Below are positions 1 through 9,640 of a DNA stretch of 64,000 bases, one piece after another. The DNA comes from Ahaetulla prasina (Eukaryota > Chordata > Lepidosauria > Squamata > Colubridae): contig NC_080540.1 of the NCBI RefSeq assembly GCF_028640845.1, positions 281,252,524 to 281,316,523 of the forward strand, read 5' to 3'. The position numbers and the translations under genes were made by a program. The first letter of the stretch is position 1. Each line of letters begins with the position of its first letter. The notes beneath the pieces were generated by a model that saw only the letters and a list, made by a program, of their open reading frames with translations, was not told the DNA's origin and did no database searches.

Positions 1-560
1 CACCCGTCGCCAAATCCGCCAGCAGACCCAGGGCTCACCAGTGACAACGCCCGACGGAGAGGGAAGGGCCAGGCCGCCGCCCTCGCCACCGCAGGTTCGA
101 AGGGCCGATGGAGCCCGGGCGGCCCTCCAGATCTTCATTGGGGCGCAGCCCCTCCGGGGCTCCTCCCATCGCCACCGGAGACGCCCAAACTCCAAACCTC
201 AACTTCCACTGGCCAAGTCTTCCAGGCAGGGGTCCAGGGGGCGCTGCCAACGCCCCCCTACCCCCCCCGCCGCCGCCGCCGCCGCCAAACCGCCGAAAAA
301 GGCTGGCGGCGGCTCGGCAAGCCGCTAGGCCGCCAGGATTCCCTCTGAGGCGCCGTGACTCCGCCGTGACTCCGGGGCTTCTCCCAACGCCCCGCGGAGT
401 CGCACAGCGCCCAGCCACCCTATTTACGGGTGGCTGGATCTTCCTCCATCAGGGCGGGGGCCTATGATGGTATTAAGGCCCCCCCCCAGACCCAAAAAGA
501 GCCTGGAAAGGCCCGTCGCCGCGTCCCCGATCAGCAGGGCGGCGCCATCTTGGACATGCG
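1..560. other. GC- and CpG-rich block, possible CpG-island edge
   Basis: This stretch is far richer in G, C and CpG than the rest of the window and contains a short (CCG)n tract at about 268-286. Near its right edge, around 540-565, there is a GCCATCTTGG string resembling a YY1 site, next to CATGCGCAG, which resembles half of an NRF-1 site. These are typical of CpG-island promoters, but the same short strings also occur by chance in repeats. Open frames exist on both strands (for example 35-418 on the minus strand, with a poly-glycine run), but they are low-complexity and I recognise no domain. It could be a promoter or first exon of a gene lying left of the window, or a GC-rich repeat. Confidence 0.35.
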
Positions 561-955
561 CAGAAGCTGCTATGTCCTACCTGTCAATGACTACTTCAGC
601 TTCAAGCTCAACAATACACGAGCAGATAATAGATACAAACTCAAGGTAAACTGCTCCAAACTTGATTGCAGAAAAGATGACTTCAGCAACAGAGTGGTCA
701 ATGCCTGGAATGCACTACCTGACTCTGTAGTTTCTTCCCCAAACCCCCAAAACTTTAACCTTAGACTGTCTACTGTTGACCTCACCCCATTCCTAAGAGG
801 TCTTTAAGGGGCATGCATAAGTGCACCTGCGTGCCTAACCCTAACCCTAACCCTGTCCTAATATTCCTTTTACTTACTCTTTTCATGTATCCAAATTATG
901 TTTATACTTTTACCTGTTATTTTATATATGATTGACAAAAAAATTTTTTAAAAAA
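553..955 (+). mobile_element. CR1-L3-type LINE, 3' end
   Basis: The frame ending at 807 carries the C-terminal tail typical of CR1-group reverse transcriptases: RYKLKVNCSKLDCRK, then FSNRVVNAWNALPDSVVSS, then a short tail and stop. An AT-rich 3' UTR follows, with a run of A and T near 940-955. Only the last ~80 codons remain, as expected for a 5'-truncated LINE copy. Assignment to the CR1/L3 group rests on the NRVVNAWNALP motif; the exact subfamily is a guess. Confidence 0.7.
834..855 (+). repeat. short telomere-like (CCCTAA)3 inside LINE 3' UTR
   Basis: Three tandem CCTAAC units lie directly after the LINE stop codon region. This matches the vertebrate telomere hexamer but is only about 20 bases long and sits inside a LINE 3' UTR, so a local expansion is more likely than a chromosome end. 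Confidence 0.6.
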
Positions 956-959
956 TGGT

Positions 960-2112
960 AGCTTTGGAAAGTCAGAGGAGGAGGAGGAAGAGGAATGCAG
1001 TTAATTCTTCATGATTTCCATATCTTTACAGTTTTTCAGTCTCCTTCGAAAGGATGATCCAGCTCTCCCAAATAGAGAAAAAAAAGTGTCTATAAAATCT
1101 AAGCAACATACTTTCATATTACTGGAAATAATTTTTTTTAGCACATCATAATGTGTGTTTTATTTGGGAAAACTGAAATCACTCTCTTGTGAGTATCTAT
1201 GTAAATAATGTTTTTTCTTATACTCAGCTGTTTTTTTTCCTGCATTATCCAAGTCTAGCATTTATTCCTTTAACTGGAATAATAACTGGCAGACACTGAA
1301 AATTAAGAACAAATTTACAGAGGACCGGTTTTTAATTAGCTATAGTATGTTCAGATAAGTCCAACAACAAATTCATATTTTGTTTGTCCAATGAAAAAAT
1401 ATAATTTTTGTTCCCTTGTGATTCTTCTTCTGATATGTTTTAAATTGATGATTTCATATTAGTCTTGACATTTCTTGGAATATTTTCTTGCAATGCTGTT
1501 TAGACTGTGACTTATAGTACTTTAATTTTAAGCCAGCTCTTTCTCAAAAATTATGTGGACCATTTTTCAAATTGGCAATAACTTTAGAAAGAAATTATTA
1601 CATCAATAGAATATAATGTGCAAATAAATGTTTTCAGTGAGCGTGCCCATACCGAATCCTTACGTGGCTGAGTCTATCTAAACTGCTACAGGGACTACAT
1701 CAGTTACAATAGCAAACAGAACTAAAAGTATATTTGATTGTTTCAATTAATAACATGATTTTCAAAAACTTAACTAAGACTCTTTAAAGGGGAAAAATCA
1801 TATTAGCATATCAAGTACTATGAAAGTACTTGTATTTCTAATATGTATAATAAATAGAGGGAGGGAGGGAGAGAAAGAGAGAGAATGTGCCATGAAGATG
1901 TTGTTGACTCTTAGGAATCATATACTATAGATTTTCTCCAAGTTATTCAGATTCCATCCTGTCCCTTCACGGTCTCCTATTGTGATTGTAACTAAGTGCG
2001 TCAACCTTCCTGTTGGTCATTCTTTTTCCCTGGATGTGTCACCGCTCCAAGTAATGCACCCATTGAAAGTAGAATTCTAAGGCAGGTAGATTCCTCAAAG
2101 AACAGTTTATTG
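960..2112. other. AT-rich stretch without recognisable gene
   Basis: No open frame with a recognisable domain and no repeat that I can name. A short purine run lies near 975-995, and a (GGGA)/(GA) simple repeat at about 1856-1886. A TE relic too old to recognise by eye is possible. Confidence 0.5.
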
Positions 2113-2120
2113 GATACATC

Positions 2121-2355
2121 CAGGGGTGAAATGCTCCTGGATCGGGCCAGATAGTGTGATCCAGTAGTGCGACAATCCGGTAGCAATGGCAGAACAAAGC
2201 TCTGCCCACCACCCAGGGGTGTCATTACTTCCTGGTTTTAACCAGGAAGTTATGTGTTTTTTATCTTCTGCGCATGCGCAGAAGATTTTGCACATGTGCA
2301 GAAGGTCTGCATGTGCATGTGAAGCGGTAAGAAAGGTAAGTAGATTTTACCCCTG
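2121..2355. mobile_element. hAT-like non-autonomous element with 8-bp target duplication
   Basis: The element starts CAGGGGTGAAATGCTCC and ends with the inverse, GATTTTACCCCTG. Both sides carry the identical octamer GATACATC (2113-2120 and 2356-2363). Eight-base duplications and CAGGG-type ends are characteristic of hAT transposons. There is no transposase, so it would depend on one in trans. Its interior (CTGGATCGGGCC, CATGCGCAGAAG) resembles the right end of the longer element at 34215-35091 in opposite orientation. Confidence 0.85.
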
Positions 2356-2363
2356 GATACATC

Positions 2364-2690
2364 GTATTAGCACACCTGGTGAAAACCAACCCTGAAAGTT
2401 TCCACAACTTTCACCAATTAAAAAGTGAAAGTTTTCCCCTTCCCTCAAGTCCTCAGTCACATCATCCAATAGAGGTGCTGGTCAGTTGCATGGTTACTTC
2501 GCTCCTCCTCTCCCAGCCACCTGTTGGAATGACCTTGGTTCCCACAGGAAAACTTTTTGTTACGACTACAAAGTCCCAGTTAACTATTCCCCCCTCCCTA
2601 TCTCCTCTTCTGCCTTGTGGCAACCCTCAAGACACAAAGATGGCCTCAGCCAGCTTCGCTTCAGGGTTGACAGGATGAAGATGGATGATG
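2364..2690. other. no recognisable feature
   Basis: Short frames only, none with a domain I recognise. A (GAT)n-like run lies at the right edge near 2685-2705. Confidence 0.4.
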
Positions 2691-2699
2691 GATGATGAT

Positions 2700-3020
2700 G
2701 ATGAAGATGTTACCCTTTCAGTCATGTCTGACTCTTGGTGATTCTATGGGCCAGGTCTCTCTATATCTTCCAATCTTGTGCTGCTTCTTTGAGTTGTTCT
2801 GTGCTCTGGCTGATGTCAGTTTTAATAGAGTTCAGCCACCATGTTCTTTGGCAGCCTGGTTTCCTTTTACTGCTAACTCTTCTAAACATAATTGCTTTCT
2901 GCAGTGAATTCCCCCACATGACGTGGCCAAAATAAGTGAGAAACAGTTTTGTGATTTCCCCGCCCCCCCTGGATGATAAACTTCTCAGAAGAGCTAGGTC
3001 ATCACATAATGTCTCCAAAA
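2700..3020 (-). pseudogene. RTE/BovB-like LINE C-terminal fragment
   Basis: On the minus strand the frame at 2761-3018 reads YFGHVMWGNSLQKAIMF, followed by a lysine/arginine-rich segment and SIKTDISQSTEQLKEAA. This resembles the extreme C-terminus of RTE-type LINE polymerases, where YFGHxMR, a GRRRxRxRWLD block and a TDxSxSxxQLRxxA block are typical. It lies on the opposite strand to the BovB copy that follows, so it is a separate insertion. The exact RTE subgroup is uncertain. Confidence 0.55.
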
Positions 3021-3206
3021 TATAATTTTAGCCTGCCCATTTGTACCTTATATGAGTGCTACTACTACTACTTCACCTTGAGTGAAAACTCTTGGTTGGT
3101 GTGTTCAACCAAATAGATCATTTTGGAGACATAATGTCTCCAAAATATAATTTTAGCCTGCCCATTTGTACCTTGAGTGAAAACTCTTGGTTGGTGTGTT
3201 CAACGA
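3007..3206. repeat. local imperfect tandem duplication
   Basis: The block AATGTCTCCAAAATATAA and what follows (about 3008-3049) is repeated at about 3130-3171, and the block ending TTGGTTGGTGTGTTCAAC (3079-3108) is repeated at 3175-3204. A short perfect inverted repeat ATTTTGGAGACAT / ATGTCTCCAAAAT lies at about 3121-3147 between them. The pattern suggests a replication template switch. Confidence 0.7.
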
Positions 3207-3209
3207 TCT

Positions 3210-4120
3210 ATTTGGTTTTTTCATGACTGTTCATGAATCAAAAGTTGGAATTAAGATTGCCAAGAGAAATATCAACAACCTCAGATATGCAGATGATACC
3301 ACTCTAATGGCAGAAAGCGAAGAGGACCTAAAGAACCTCTTGATGAGGGTGAAGAAGAGAGTGCAAAAGTTGGCTTGAAACTCAACATTAAGAAAACTAA
3401 GATCATGGCATCCGGCCCTCTCAATTCCTGGAAAATAAATGGGGAAGAAATGGAGGTAGTAACAGATTTTATTTTCCTGGGCTCCAAATTCACCGCAGAT
3501 GGAAATGCAGCCAAGAAATTAAAGGATGCTTGCTCCTGGGGAGGAAAGCTATGGCAAACCTAGAAAGCTTACTAAAAAGCAGAGACATTACCCCTGCCAA
3601 CAAAAGTGCATATAGTTAAGGCTATGGTTTTCCCAGTTGCAATGTATGGCTGTGAAAGTTGGACCATAAGGAAGGCCAAGCGCCAAATAACAATAATAAC
3701 AACAACAACAACAACAATAATAATAATAATAAATTTTAATTTTTATAAAATTGAGGCCTTTGAACTATGGCGCTGGAGAAGACTCCTGCGAGTCCCTTGG
3801 ACTGCAAGGCGATCAAACTGGTCAGTCCTAGAGGAGATCAACCCTGACTGCTCTTTAGAAGTCCAGATCCTGAAGATGAAACTCAAATACTTTGGCCACC
3901 TAATGAGAAGGAAGGACTCCCTGGAGAAGAGCATAATGCTGGGAAAGACTGAGGGCAAATGAAGAAGGGGACGTCAGAGAATGAGGTGGCTGGATGGAGT
4001 TACTGAAGCAGTCGGCGTGAGCTTAAATGGATTCCAAGAAGATGGTAGAAGACAGGAAGGCCTGGAAGAACATGGGGTTGCTATGGGTTGGACACAACTT
4101 TGGAACCAACAATAAATTCA
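3210..4120 (+). pseudogene. BovB (RTE) LINE, 3' part of the polymerase, broken
   Basis: The conceptual product runs from the catalytic RT motif RYADDTTLMAE (about 3280-3312) through LKLNIKKTKIMAS, TDFIFLGSKFTADG and VAMYGCESWT to ELWRWRRLLRVPWTARRSN and FGHLMRRKDSLEKSIMLGK, the signature order of BovB RT and its C-terminus. The protein is cut by frame changes near 3375 and 3540. A simple repeat at 3687-3740 has replaced or expanded the stretch between CESWTIRKAK and the FELWRWRR block. The 5' half with the endonuclease is absent, as is usual for RTE copies. BovB is the LINE family known from squamates and ruminants and interpreted as horizontally transferred. Confidence 0.9.
3687..3740 (+). 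repeat. (AAC)n/(AAT)n simple repeat within BovB
   Basis: AATAACAATAATAACAACAAC units followed by AATAATAAT run and a short AT-rich stretch. It interrupts the BovB reading frame. Confidence 0.8.
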
Positions 4121-4832
4121 TAGGTATTCCAAGAAATCTAACAGAGTCTGCTATTTGGCAGTGAGGTCTATTTGATCTATGGATAATAGAGTCAGGACAT
4201 TTCCATTAGATTCCTTCAATATCAATATCTTTTTCTATAATACACTGTATTTTAATAGGCAATCTCTGTGGTTCATAATATACCGAGTTTTAAAAACTAT
4301 ACAACACAAAAGGTGATTATTTTTGGGTCCTAGTTTTCTGCTATAGGCTGAGATCTCATCAAAGTTTGTAGCATTTCAGTTTCTTGAAACTTCTGTTCTT
4401 TTTCACACAGTCCTGAGGGCTGTAGCCAATATTTCATTGTCTTTCAACTTCCCTTGAGGGTTTTTTCTTTCTTTCTGATGTTCTGTCTTTGGTGTTCTTT
4501 GATGTCTTTGACAGGCCCCAAGCAAATGTGAGTTATCTTTTTTTTTTCCTGAATTCCTCAAGGGAACCAGAGTTTCTTGTGAAAAATAACATCAGAGCTT
4601 TCTGTCTTAACTAAAGCTTCTCTTTTAGCCATTTATACAATTGATTTATCACTGATTGAGCATTCTATAAACATCAGCATTTGCATTAGAAATGCAAAAG
4701 ATCGGGTAGCTGACATTTCTTAAGCCACCATCTTGCCTGACTCTAATTATGTCTTTCATAGTTTTCTATGGGAGCGCCCATGCCCATAAATTGGATATAC
4801 AATACATAACATATATATGCATACACAAACAT
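4121..4832. other. no recognisable gene
   Basis: AT-rich, pyrimidine-rich in places (TTTTTTCTTTCTTTCTG near 4460). No domain or repeat end that I recognise. Confidence 0.4.
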
Positions 4833-4840
4833 ACCTACAC

Positions 4841-5116
4841 CAGGGGAGAAATCCGGCAGGTTCTGACAGGCTCTGGAGAACCGGTAGTGGAAATTTTGAG
4901 CAGTTCAGAGAACTGGTAACGGAAATTTTGAATAGTTCAGAGAACTGGCAAATACCACCTCTGGCTGGCCCCAGAGTGAGGTGGGAATGGAGATTTTGCA
5001 AAATCCTTCCCCCAGGAGTGGTGAGGGAATGGGGATTTTGCAATATCCTTCCCCTCCCATTGCCACCAAGCCACACCCACAGAACCAGTAGTAAAAAAAT
5101 TTGGATTTCACCACTG
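4841..5116. mobile_element. hAT-like non-autonomous element, 8-bp target duplication
   Basis: Starts CAGGGGAGAAATCC and ends GGATTTCACCACTG, an inverted pair. The identical octamer ACCTACAC lies on both sides (4833-4840 and 5117-5124). The interior has the family block TTCTGGAGAACCGGTAGT, AGTTCAGAGAACTGG, CCACCTCTGGCTGGCCCC. The same family recurs at 25178, 28124 and 33923. No transposase is encoded. Confidence 0.9.
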
Positions 5117-5154
5117 ACCTACACACCACACACTCCACTCTGGGTAGAAATGAC

Positions 5155-6077
5155 ACTTGCAAATAAGTCTACAAAAACATTAAGGAGGAAATTATTAGAA
5201 AAGATTCATGTATCGATGAGTCTATTTAGACAAGCACAAACTCACTGCAGAAATCTTGAGTATCAAGAAAAGGAAACATAATCTATACAACATCTTTCAA
5301 TAAAATGAATACTCATGCAGCTTTACCAAAAGAGCCTAACATCTCAGTGTACTATAGCCCAGTTACCACTGCTGTACATCAAAAACGTATCAGAAACAAC
5401 CAACGGTCTGCCACAACAACATGGCATCACCATAGCACTAAACATAACACTGAAGCCTTCCAGAACATTTTAAGTAAACCAAAAGACTCCATAGTCCAAG
5501 AAGAAAAAACAGGACTCCTTTACAACATACGGTATAAGGACTATAACATCAATTTTGTAGGACAAACAGGCAAAAGGCTAGCTGAGTGCACTGTGAACAC
5601 CAACTAGCAACGAGAAGACATGATGAAAATGCCTTATGCATAACACGGACAGACTTAACCACAGTTTCAACTGAGAAGCTGGGAGCATTCTACACCAAAC
5701 TAAATCCAAAAACACTAGAGAATTCCTGAAAGCCTGGCACTCAGACAAATCCATCATTGACAGGCACCTGAAGATAAACAATATCTGCATACCATTAAAA
5801 AGAGGAGAGACAGTCAAAAAGCTAGAAAATGAACAGACCAAAATCCCCCCTCGCCAGCAATCAACACCCAGATGAGCAGAGATTAACATCAAGATTAATA
5901 TTAGACTAACACAGTAAACAATACCAATCTAGGAACTACCAACTCAGACAAACATTCAAACAATAATCAACAGTCTAATCAAGGAACCATCAAGAGCACT
6001 CCAATCAACTTTGACAGGGAAAGTACTCCCTTCTAGCACTGATGTTGTTACCTAGTTTGGTAATGAAACATCTGAAA
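5155..6077 (+). pseudogene. Penelope-like element, C-terminal GIY-YIG-like region, broken
   Basis: The frame at 5305-5607 ends with KTGLLYNIRYKDYNINFVG followed by QTGKRLAE. This resembles the start of the GIY-YIG endonuclease of Penelope-like elements, in which a VYxIPCxDCxxxYVGQTGRxLxxR block is usual. After a stop, another frame continues QLATRRHDENAL and then, around 5700-5780, EFLKAWHSDKSIIDRHLKI, matching the C-terminal AW-S-INRH region of these proteins. The 3' part carries TTACCTAGTTTGGTAATGAAAC (about 6044-6066), a sequence repeated in inverted arms at 18.5-18.7 kb. The key cysteine positions of the CCHH region appear lost, and the copy is dead. The reverse transcriptase is not recognisable upstream. 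Confidence 0.65.
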
Positions 6078-6137
6078 GAAAGGGAGGGAGGGAGGGAGGG
6101 AGGGAGGGAGGAAGGAAGGAAGGAAGGAAGGAAGGAA
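6078..6137 (+). repeat. (GGGA)n(GGAA)n simple repeat
   Basis: A run of AGGG units changes into a run of AAGG units directly after the Penelope-like 3' end. Confidence 0.9.
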
Positions 6138-6782
6138 TTTGCAATTCTGTGCAGATGCCAGGATCAGGGGCCACTAAATTAAATCACATTTGTACATAGA
6201 TTGAATTGATAGAGTCCTGGCTTTGTATTTGCCAAAACCAATCCTAGTACATCTCATTTGCAAATAATCTAGAAATAGGGCTGCTAATTGCGTGCATCCT
6301 GAACAGCTACTGCTAGTCAGAGGAAACTGGGGTACAAAAAAACCAACAACTCAGCAGCTGGCTTGCTTAGGAATCCACAGATATTTTTCTCCATTTTTCT
6401 GTCAGCATTAATTCCAACCCAGATTGAACCAAATACAACCGGGAGAATCCCTAGATGGCCAAGTGACTCAGCACTCTGGAAAGAATTCAGGTCTTTTTTG
6501 CAAAAAAAAAAAAAATACTGTGTTTTTAAAGTATTTGAAATATTTGTTTTTGGAAATGTTATGTCTCCAAATTTCAAAGTGGGTGTTCTCTGCCCACATG
6601 TCTATGGATGAAATGTGTGCCTCTTCCAATGCATACACATACACTTCCTCCCTACTGCACTCTATGAGGCAAGATTCTTGCTGGCCTGATTTATATCAGA
6701 CATAGAGTGGCAGAAACACGGGACTAGAGTCAGATATTATTGACGAAGCGCAGGTTAACACAAATATATAGACCCAGATTCC
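6138..6782. other. no recognisable gene
   Basis: Short frames only; a run of 13 A at about 6501-6513. Nothing I can name. Confidence 0.4.
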
Positions 6783-6790
6783 TTCTAAAT

Positions 6791-6918
6791 CAGAGGTCTC
6801 CAACCTTGGCAACTTTAAGACTTGTGGACTTCAACTCCCAGAATTCCTCAGCCAGCTTTGCTCAATTCTGGGAGTTGAAGTCCACAAGTCTTAAAGTTGC
6901 CAAGGTTGGAGACCCCTG
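6791..6918. mobile_element. fold-back hAT-like MITE, 8-bp target duplication
   Basis: The element is almost entirely one inverted repeat: CAGAGGTCTCCAACCTTGGC at the left pairs with GCCAAGGTTGGAGACCCCTG at the right, with arms of about 55 bases and a short loop near 6845-6865. It is flanked by TTCTAAAT (6783-6790) and TTCGAAAT (6919-6926), an 8-bp duplication with one mismatch. Related copies lie at 15922-16050 and 35609-35743. Confidence 0.88.
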
Positions 6919-7130
6919 TTCGAAATCATAGCCTCCATCCAAAATTCCTTTCAAAATGCAACAGAGGGATTTAATACACATGCCTGCAAATAAGAATACT
7001 TGGTTCTTCATAGTTTGCTACTATCCTTTCCTTCTTTCGACAGAGGTATCTGTGAGATATCAATGATGTGTTCAAATAAAGATATATAGAGGACCCAGGT
7101 AGATAATCAACGCTATTGAATGTAATGATA

Positions 7131-7472
7131 AATGGTAAAGGTTCCCCTCACAAATAGGTGCTAGTTGTTCCCAACTCTAGGGGGCGGTGCTCATCTCCGT
7201 TTCAAAGCCGAGGAAGAGCCAGCGCTGTCCAAAGACAGTCCATGTGGCCGGCATGACTAAATGCCAAAGGCACACAGAACGCTGTTACCTTCCCACCAAA
7301 GGTGGCCTCTATTTTTCTATTTGCATTTTTTACGTGCTTTCAAACTGCTAGGTTGGCAGAAGCTGGGACAAGTAACGGGAGCTCACCCCATTATGCGGCA
7401 CTAGGGATTCGAACTGCCAACCTTTCGATCGACAAGCTCAGCATCTTAGCCACTGAGATACCGCATCCCTTG
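7131..7472 (-). mobile_element. Sauria-type tRNA SINE
   Basis: Read on the minus strand, it starts with a tRNA-like head: GTATCTCAGTGGCTAAGATG (A-box region) and GCAGTTCGAATCCC (B-box). A body with CCCGTTACTTGTCCCAGCTT-like sequence follows, ending in AACCTTTACC. Head, body and ACCTTT-type tail are those of Sauria SINEs, which are mobilised by BovB. Further copies lie at 8943-9286 and 20810-21162. Confidence 0.9.
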
Positions 7473-7792
7473 AATGCAATGAAAGCAGTATTTATTTCAG
7501 GATTTAGAGGAAATCAAATATAGTGGTCAAAGAAATTATTTCGGAATCAGAGTGGTTTATTCATTCAAAACAGAAGCAAATGTTTACTGACCAAAGAAAT
7601 ATGTCCCTTAATCTTCTAATCTTGCATAAATCCCATTGTGTAAAATGCTCGTGAAAAAAAAAGGTCTGTTGCAATGAAAAATGGAAAACTTGCAGCTGAA
7701 TCCTTAAATCTCTGTTTTTCAGCTTTCTGTAGATCTAAATGGTTCTATTTCATGCACAACATTCAAAATGCACTTTCCCTTTCCTATGTTTG

Positions 7793-8024
7793 TAATAACA
7801 ATAGGACTTAGACTTGTATACCGCTTCACAGTGCTTTCCAGCCCTCTCTAAACAGTTTGCAAAGTCAGCATATTGCCCCCAACAATCTGGGTCCTCATTT
7901 TACCAACTTTGGAGGAATGAAAAGTTGAGTCAACCTTGAGCCGGTGACAATCAAACTGCCAAACTTCTGGCAGCCGGCAGTCACCCTGCAGTACATTCTT
8001 CTAACCACTGCACCACCATGGCTT
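7793..8024 (-). mobile_element. MIR-like (CORE-SINE type) tRNA SINE
   Basis: On the minus strand it begins GGTGGTGCAGTGGTTAGAAG, a tRNA-like A-box region. It contains TAAAATGAGGACCCAGATTG and TTGGGGGCAATATGCTGAC in the middle, and ends in a LINE-like tail (AAGCGGTATACAAGTCTAAG). The order tRNA head, core with a TAAAATGAGGA block, and a tail resembling L2 3' ends fits the MIR/CORE-SINE plan. The squamate family name is not certain. Confidence 0.65.
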
Positions 8025-8451
8025 ATCCAAATATTGACCCCACGTAACTCAAAATATGTATTTATCACTTTCTTATCTTCTTGTATTCGTGCTTATTTTC
8101 ACACACAAATGATGTTCAGAGACATTATTTTATATCGATGCCTTAAGGCTGCCTTTCGAAGCATGATGTGATATAATCTCCAGCTAGACTCTTAAGAGGG
8201 GTACAAACTTAGAGTCCTTGCACTGCAGAAAGCGAAACGTGGGCCTGACCTCCCCCAAAATCTTGCCATTCTTATCTGACTGTTTCCACGGGAATTCAGT
8301 CAGTGTGGAAAGATTCTTATAACACAGGTGACTAACAATGAAGAATTTCTTTGAGACTATCCACAAGTGGTTCTGGTTGCTTGCTCCTGGTATTTTTATA
8401 TTTAAGTCTTATATATTTATTACATATTATATTTAAGTCTTACTGTACTTA
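8025..8451. other. no recognisable gene
   Basis: AT-rich; short frames only. TATATTTATTACATATTATAT lies near 8408-8432. Confidence 0.4.
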
Positions 8452-8925
8452 TCATATTTTTTGGAGTATAAGACACACCTTTTTCCCCAAAAAAAGAGGG
8501 TGAAAATCTGGGTGCGTCTTATACTCCGAATGCAGCCCTGCCCAGCTTCTCAAACGGAGGTTTCAGAGGCTGAAAGAAGCTTCAGAAAAGAAGCCCCCAA
8601 ACAGAGCTTCAGAAAAAAAGTCCCCAAATAGAGCTTCAGAAAAGAAGCTCCCAAACAGAGCTTCAGAGGCTTTTTTTCTGAAATTCTGTTTTGGAGGCTT
8701 TCAGAGGCAGAAAAATGTTTTTTCTGAAATGGAGTTTCAGAGGCAGAAAAAAAAAGCAAAAAAAAAGCAAGGCACAGAGCTCACAACCAAGGAACCTGTT
8801 GCTAAAGTTCACCTCTGGGAACAGCTGATTGGAGGTATTCTAGGAGGCCGATCCACCTGTCAATCAGCTTTTTTCTTATTTTCCTCCCAAAAACTAAGAT
8901 GTGTCTTATACTCCAAAAAATACGG
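8452..8925. mobile_element. TIR element of the TACCGTATTTTTCGGAGTATAAG type
   Basis: The left end TCATATTTTTTGGAGTATAAG pairs with the right end CTTATACTCCAAAAAATACGG. TA follows on the right, as in Tc1/mariner-type insertions. The interior holds several copies of a CAGAGCTTCAGAAAAGAAG unit. No transposase. The same ends occur at 32557-33072, partially at 40330-40395, and as two halves at 47180 and 59217. The superfamily is inferred from the TA flanks only. Confidence 0.7.
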
Positions 8926-8942
8926 TAATTTAAGTGTGAATA

Positions 8943-9286
8943 AAGGTAAAGGTTCCCCTTGCACATATGTGCTAGTCATTCCCGACTCTAGGAGCCGGTG
9001 CTCATCTCCATTTCAAAGCCAAAGAGCCAGCGCTATCCGAAGACGTCTCTGTGGTCATGTAGCCGGCATGACTAAACGCCAAAGGCGCACGGAACGCTGT
9101 TACCTTCCCACCAAAGGTGTTCCTTATTTTTCTACTTGCATTTTTTACGTGCTTTCGAGGTTGGCAGAAGCTGGGACAAGTAACGGGAGCTCACCCTGTT
9201 ATTCGGCAGTAGGGATTCGAACCGCTGAACTGCCGATCTTTCGATCAACAAGCTCAGCATCTTAGCCACTGAGCCACCACATCCCC
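8943..9286 (-). mobile_element. Sauria-type tRNA SINE
   Basis: Minus-strand copy with the A-box region GTGGCTCAGTGGCTAAGATG near the right end, B-box GGTTCGAATCCC, the GTTACTTGTCCCAGCTTCTG body, and the AACCTTTACC tail at the left. It lies directly beside the TIR element at 8452-8925. Confidence 0.9.
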
Positions 9287-9485
9287 TTAATTAATAGTTG
9301 TGCTTAATGCTGCAACCAATCACAAGCATAGGTCATATTGCTAACTGCTGTCCTACGGATATTGATCAACAAACATTGCTGATTTGTTTTGATGTGTCTA
9401 GTCTTCCCTACAAATTCCCAGTGGCATTTATATCAGCAATAATGAAATTCACTATTCACCCACTGGGCCAAAAATGGAACCCACT

Positions 9486-9635
9486 GGGAGGATTCAGTGG
9501 CTAAGACACTGAGTTTGTCGATCAGAAAGGTCGGCAGTTCGGCAGTTCAAATCCCTTGTACAGGTCTCCTGGGTGAGCAGGGGGTTGGACTAGATGACCT
9601 CCAAGGTCCCTTCCAACTCTGTTACTGTTATTGCT
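9486..9635 (+). mobile_element. tRNA-headed SINE with CR1-type 3' tail
   Basis: The 5' part (TTCAGTGGCTAAGACACTGAG, then GCAGTTCAAATCCC) is a tRNA-like head very similar to that of the Sauria SINEs here. From about 9560 the sequence changes to GGTTGGACTAGATGACCTCC and AAGGTCCCTTCCAACTCTG, the 3' end of CR1 LINEs. The combination indicates a SINE mobilised by CR1 instead of BovB, although a chance junction of two fragments is possible. Confidence 0.65.
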
Positions 9636-9640
9636 TCATG

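Noticed and set aside
35..418. Minus-strand frame of 127 codons in the GC-rich block as a first exon
   Set aside because: It is a by-product of high GC content with low-complexity glycine and proline runs; no domain and no splice evidence.
834..855. Telomere or chromosome end
   Set aside because: Only three hexamers, and ordinary LINE sequence continues on both sides.
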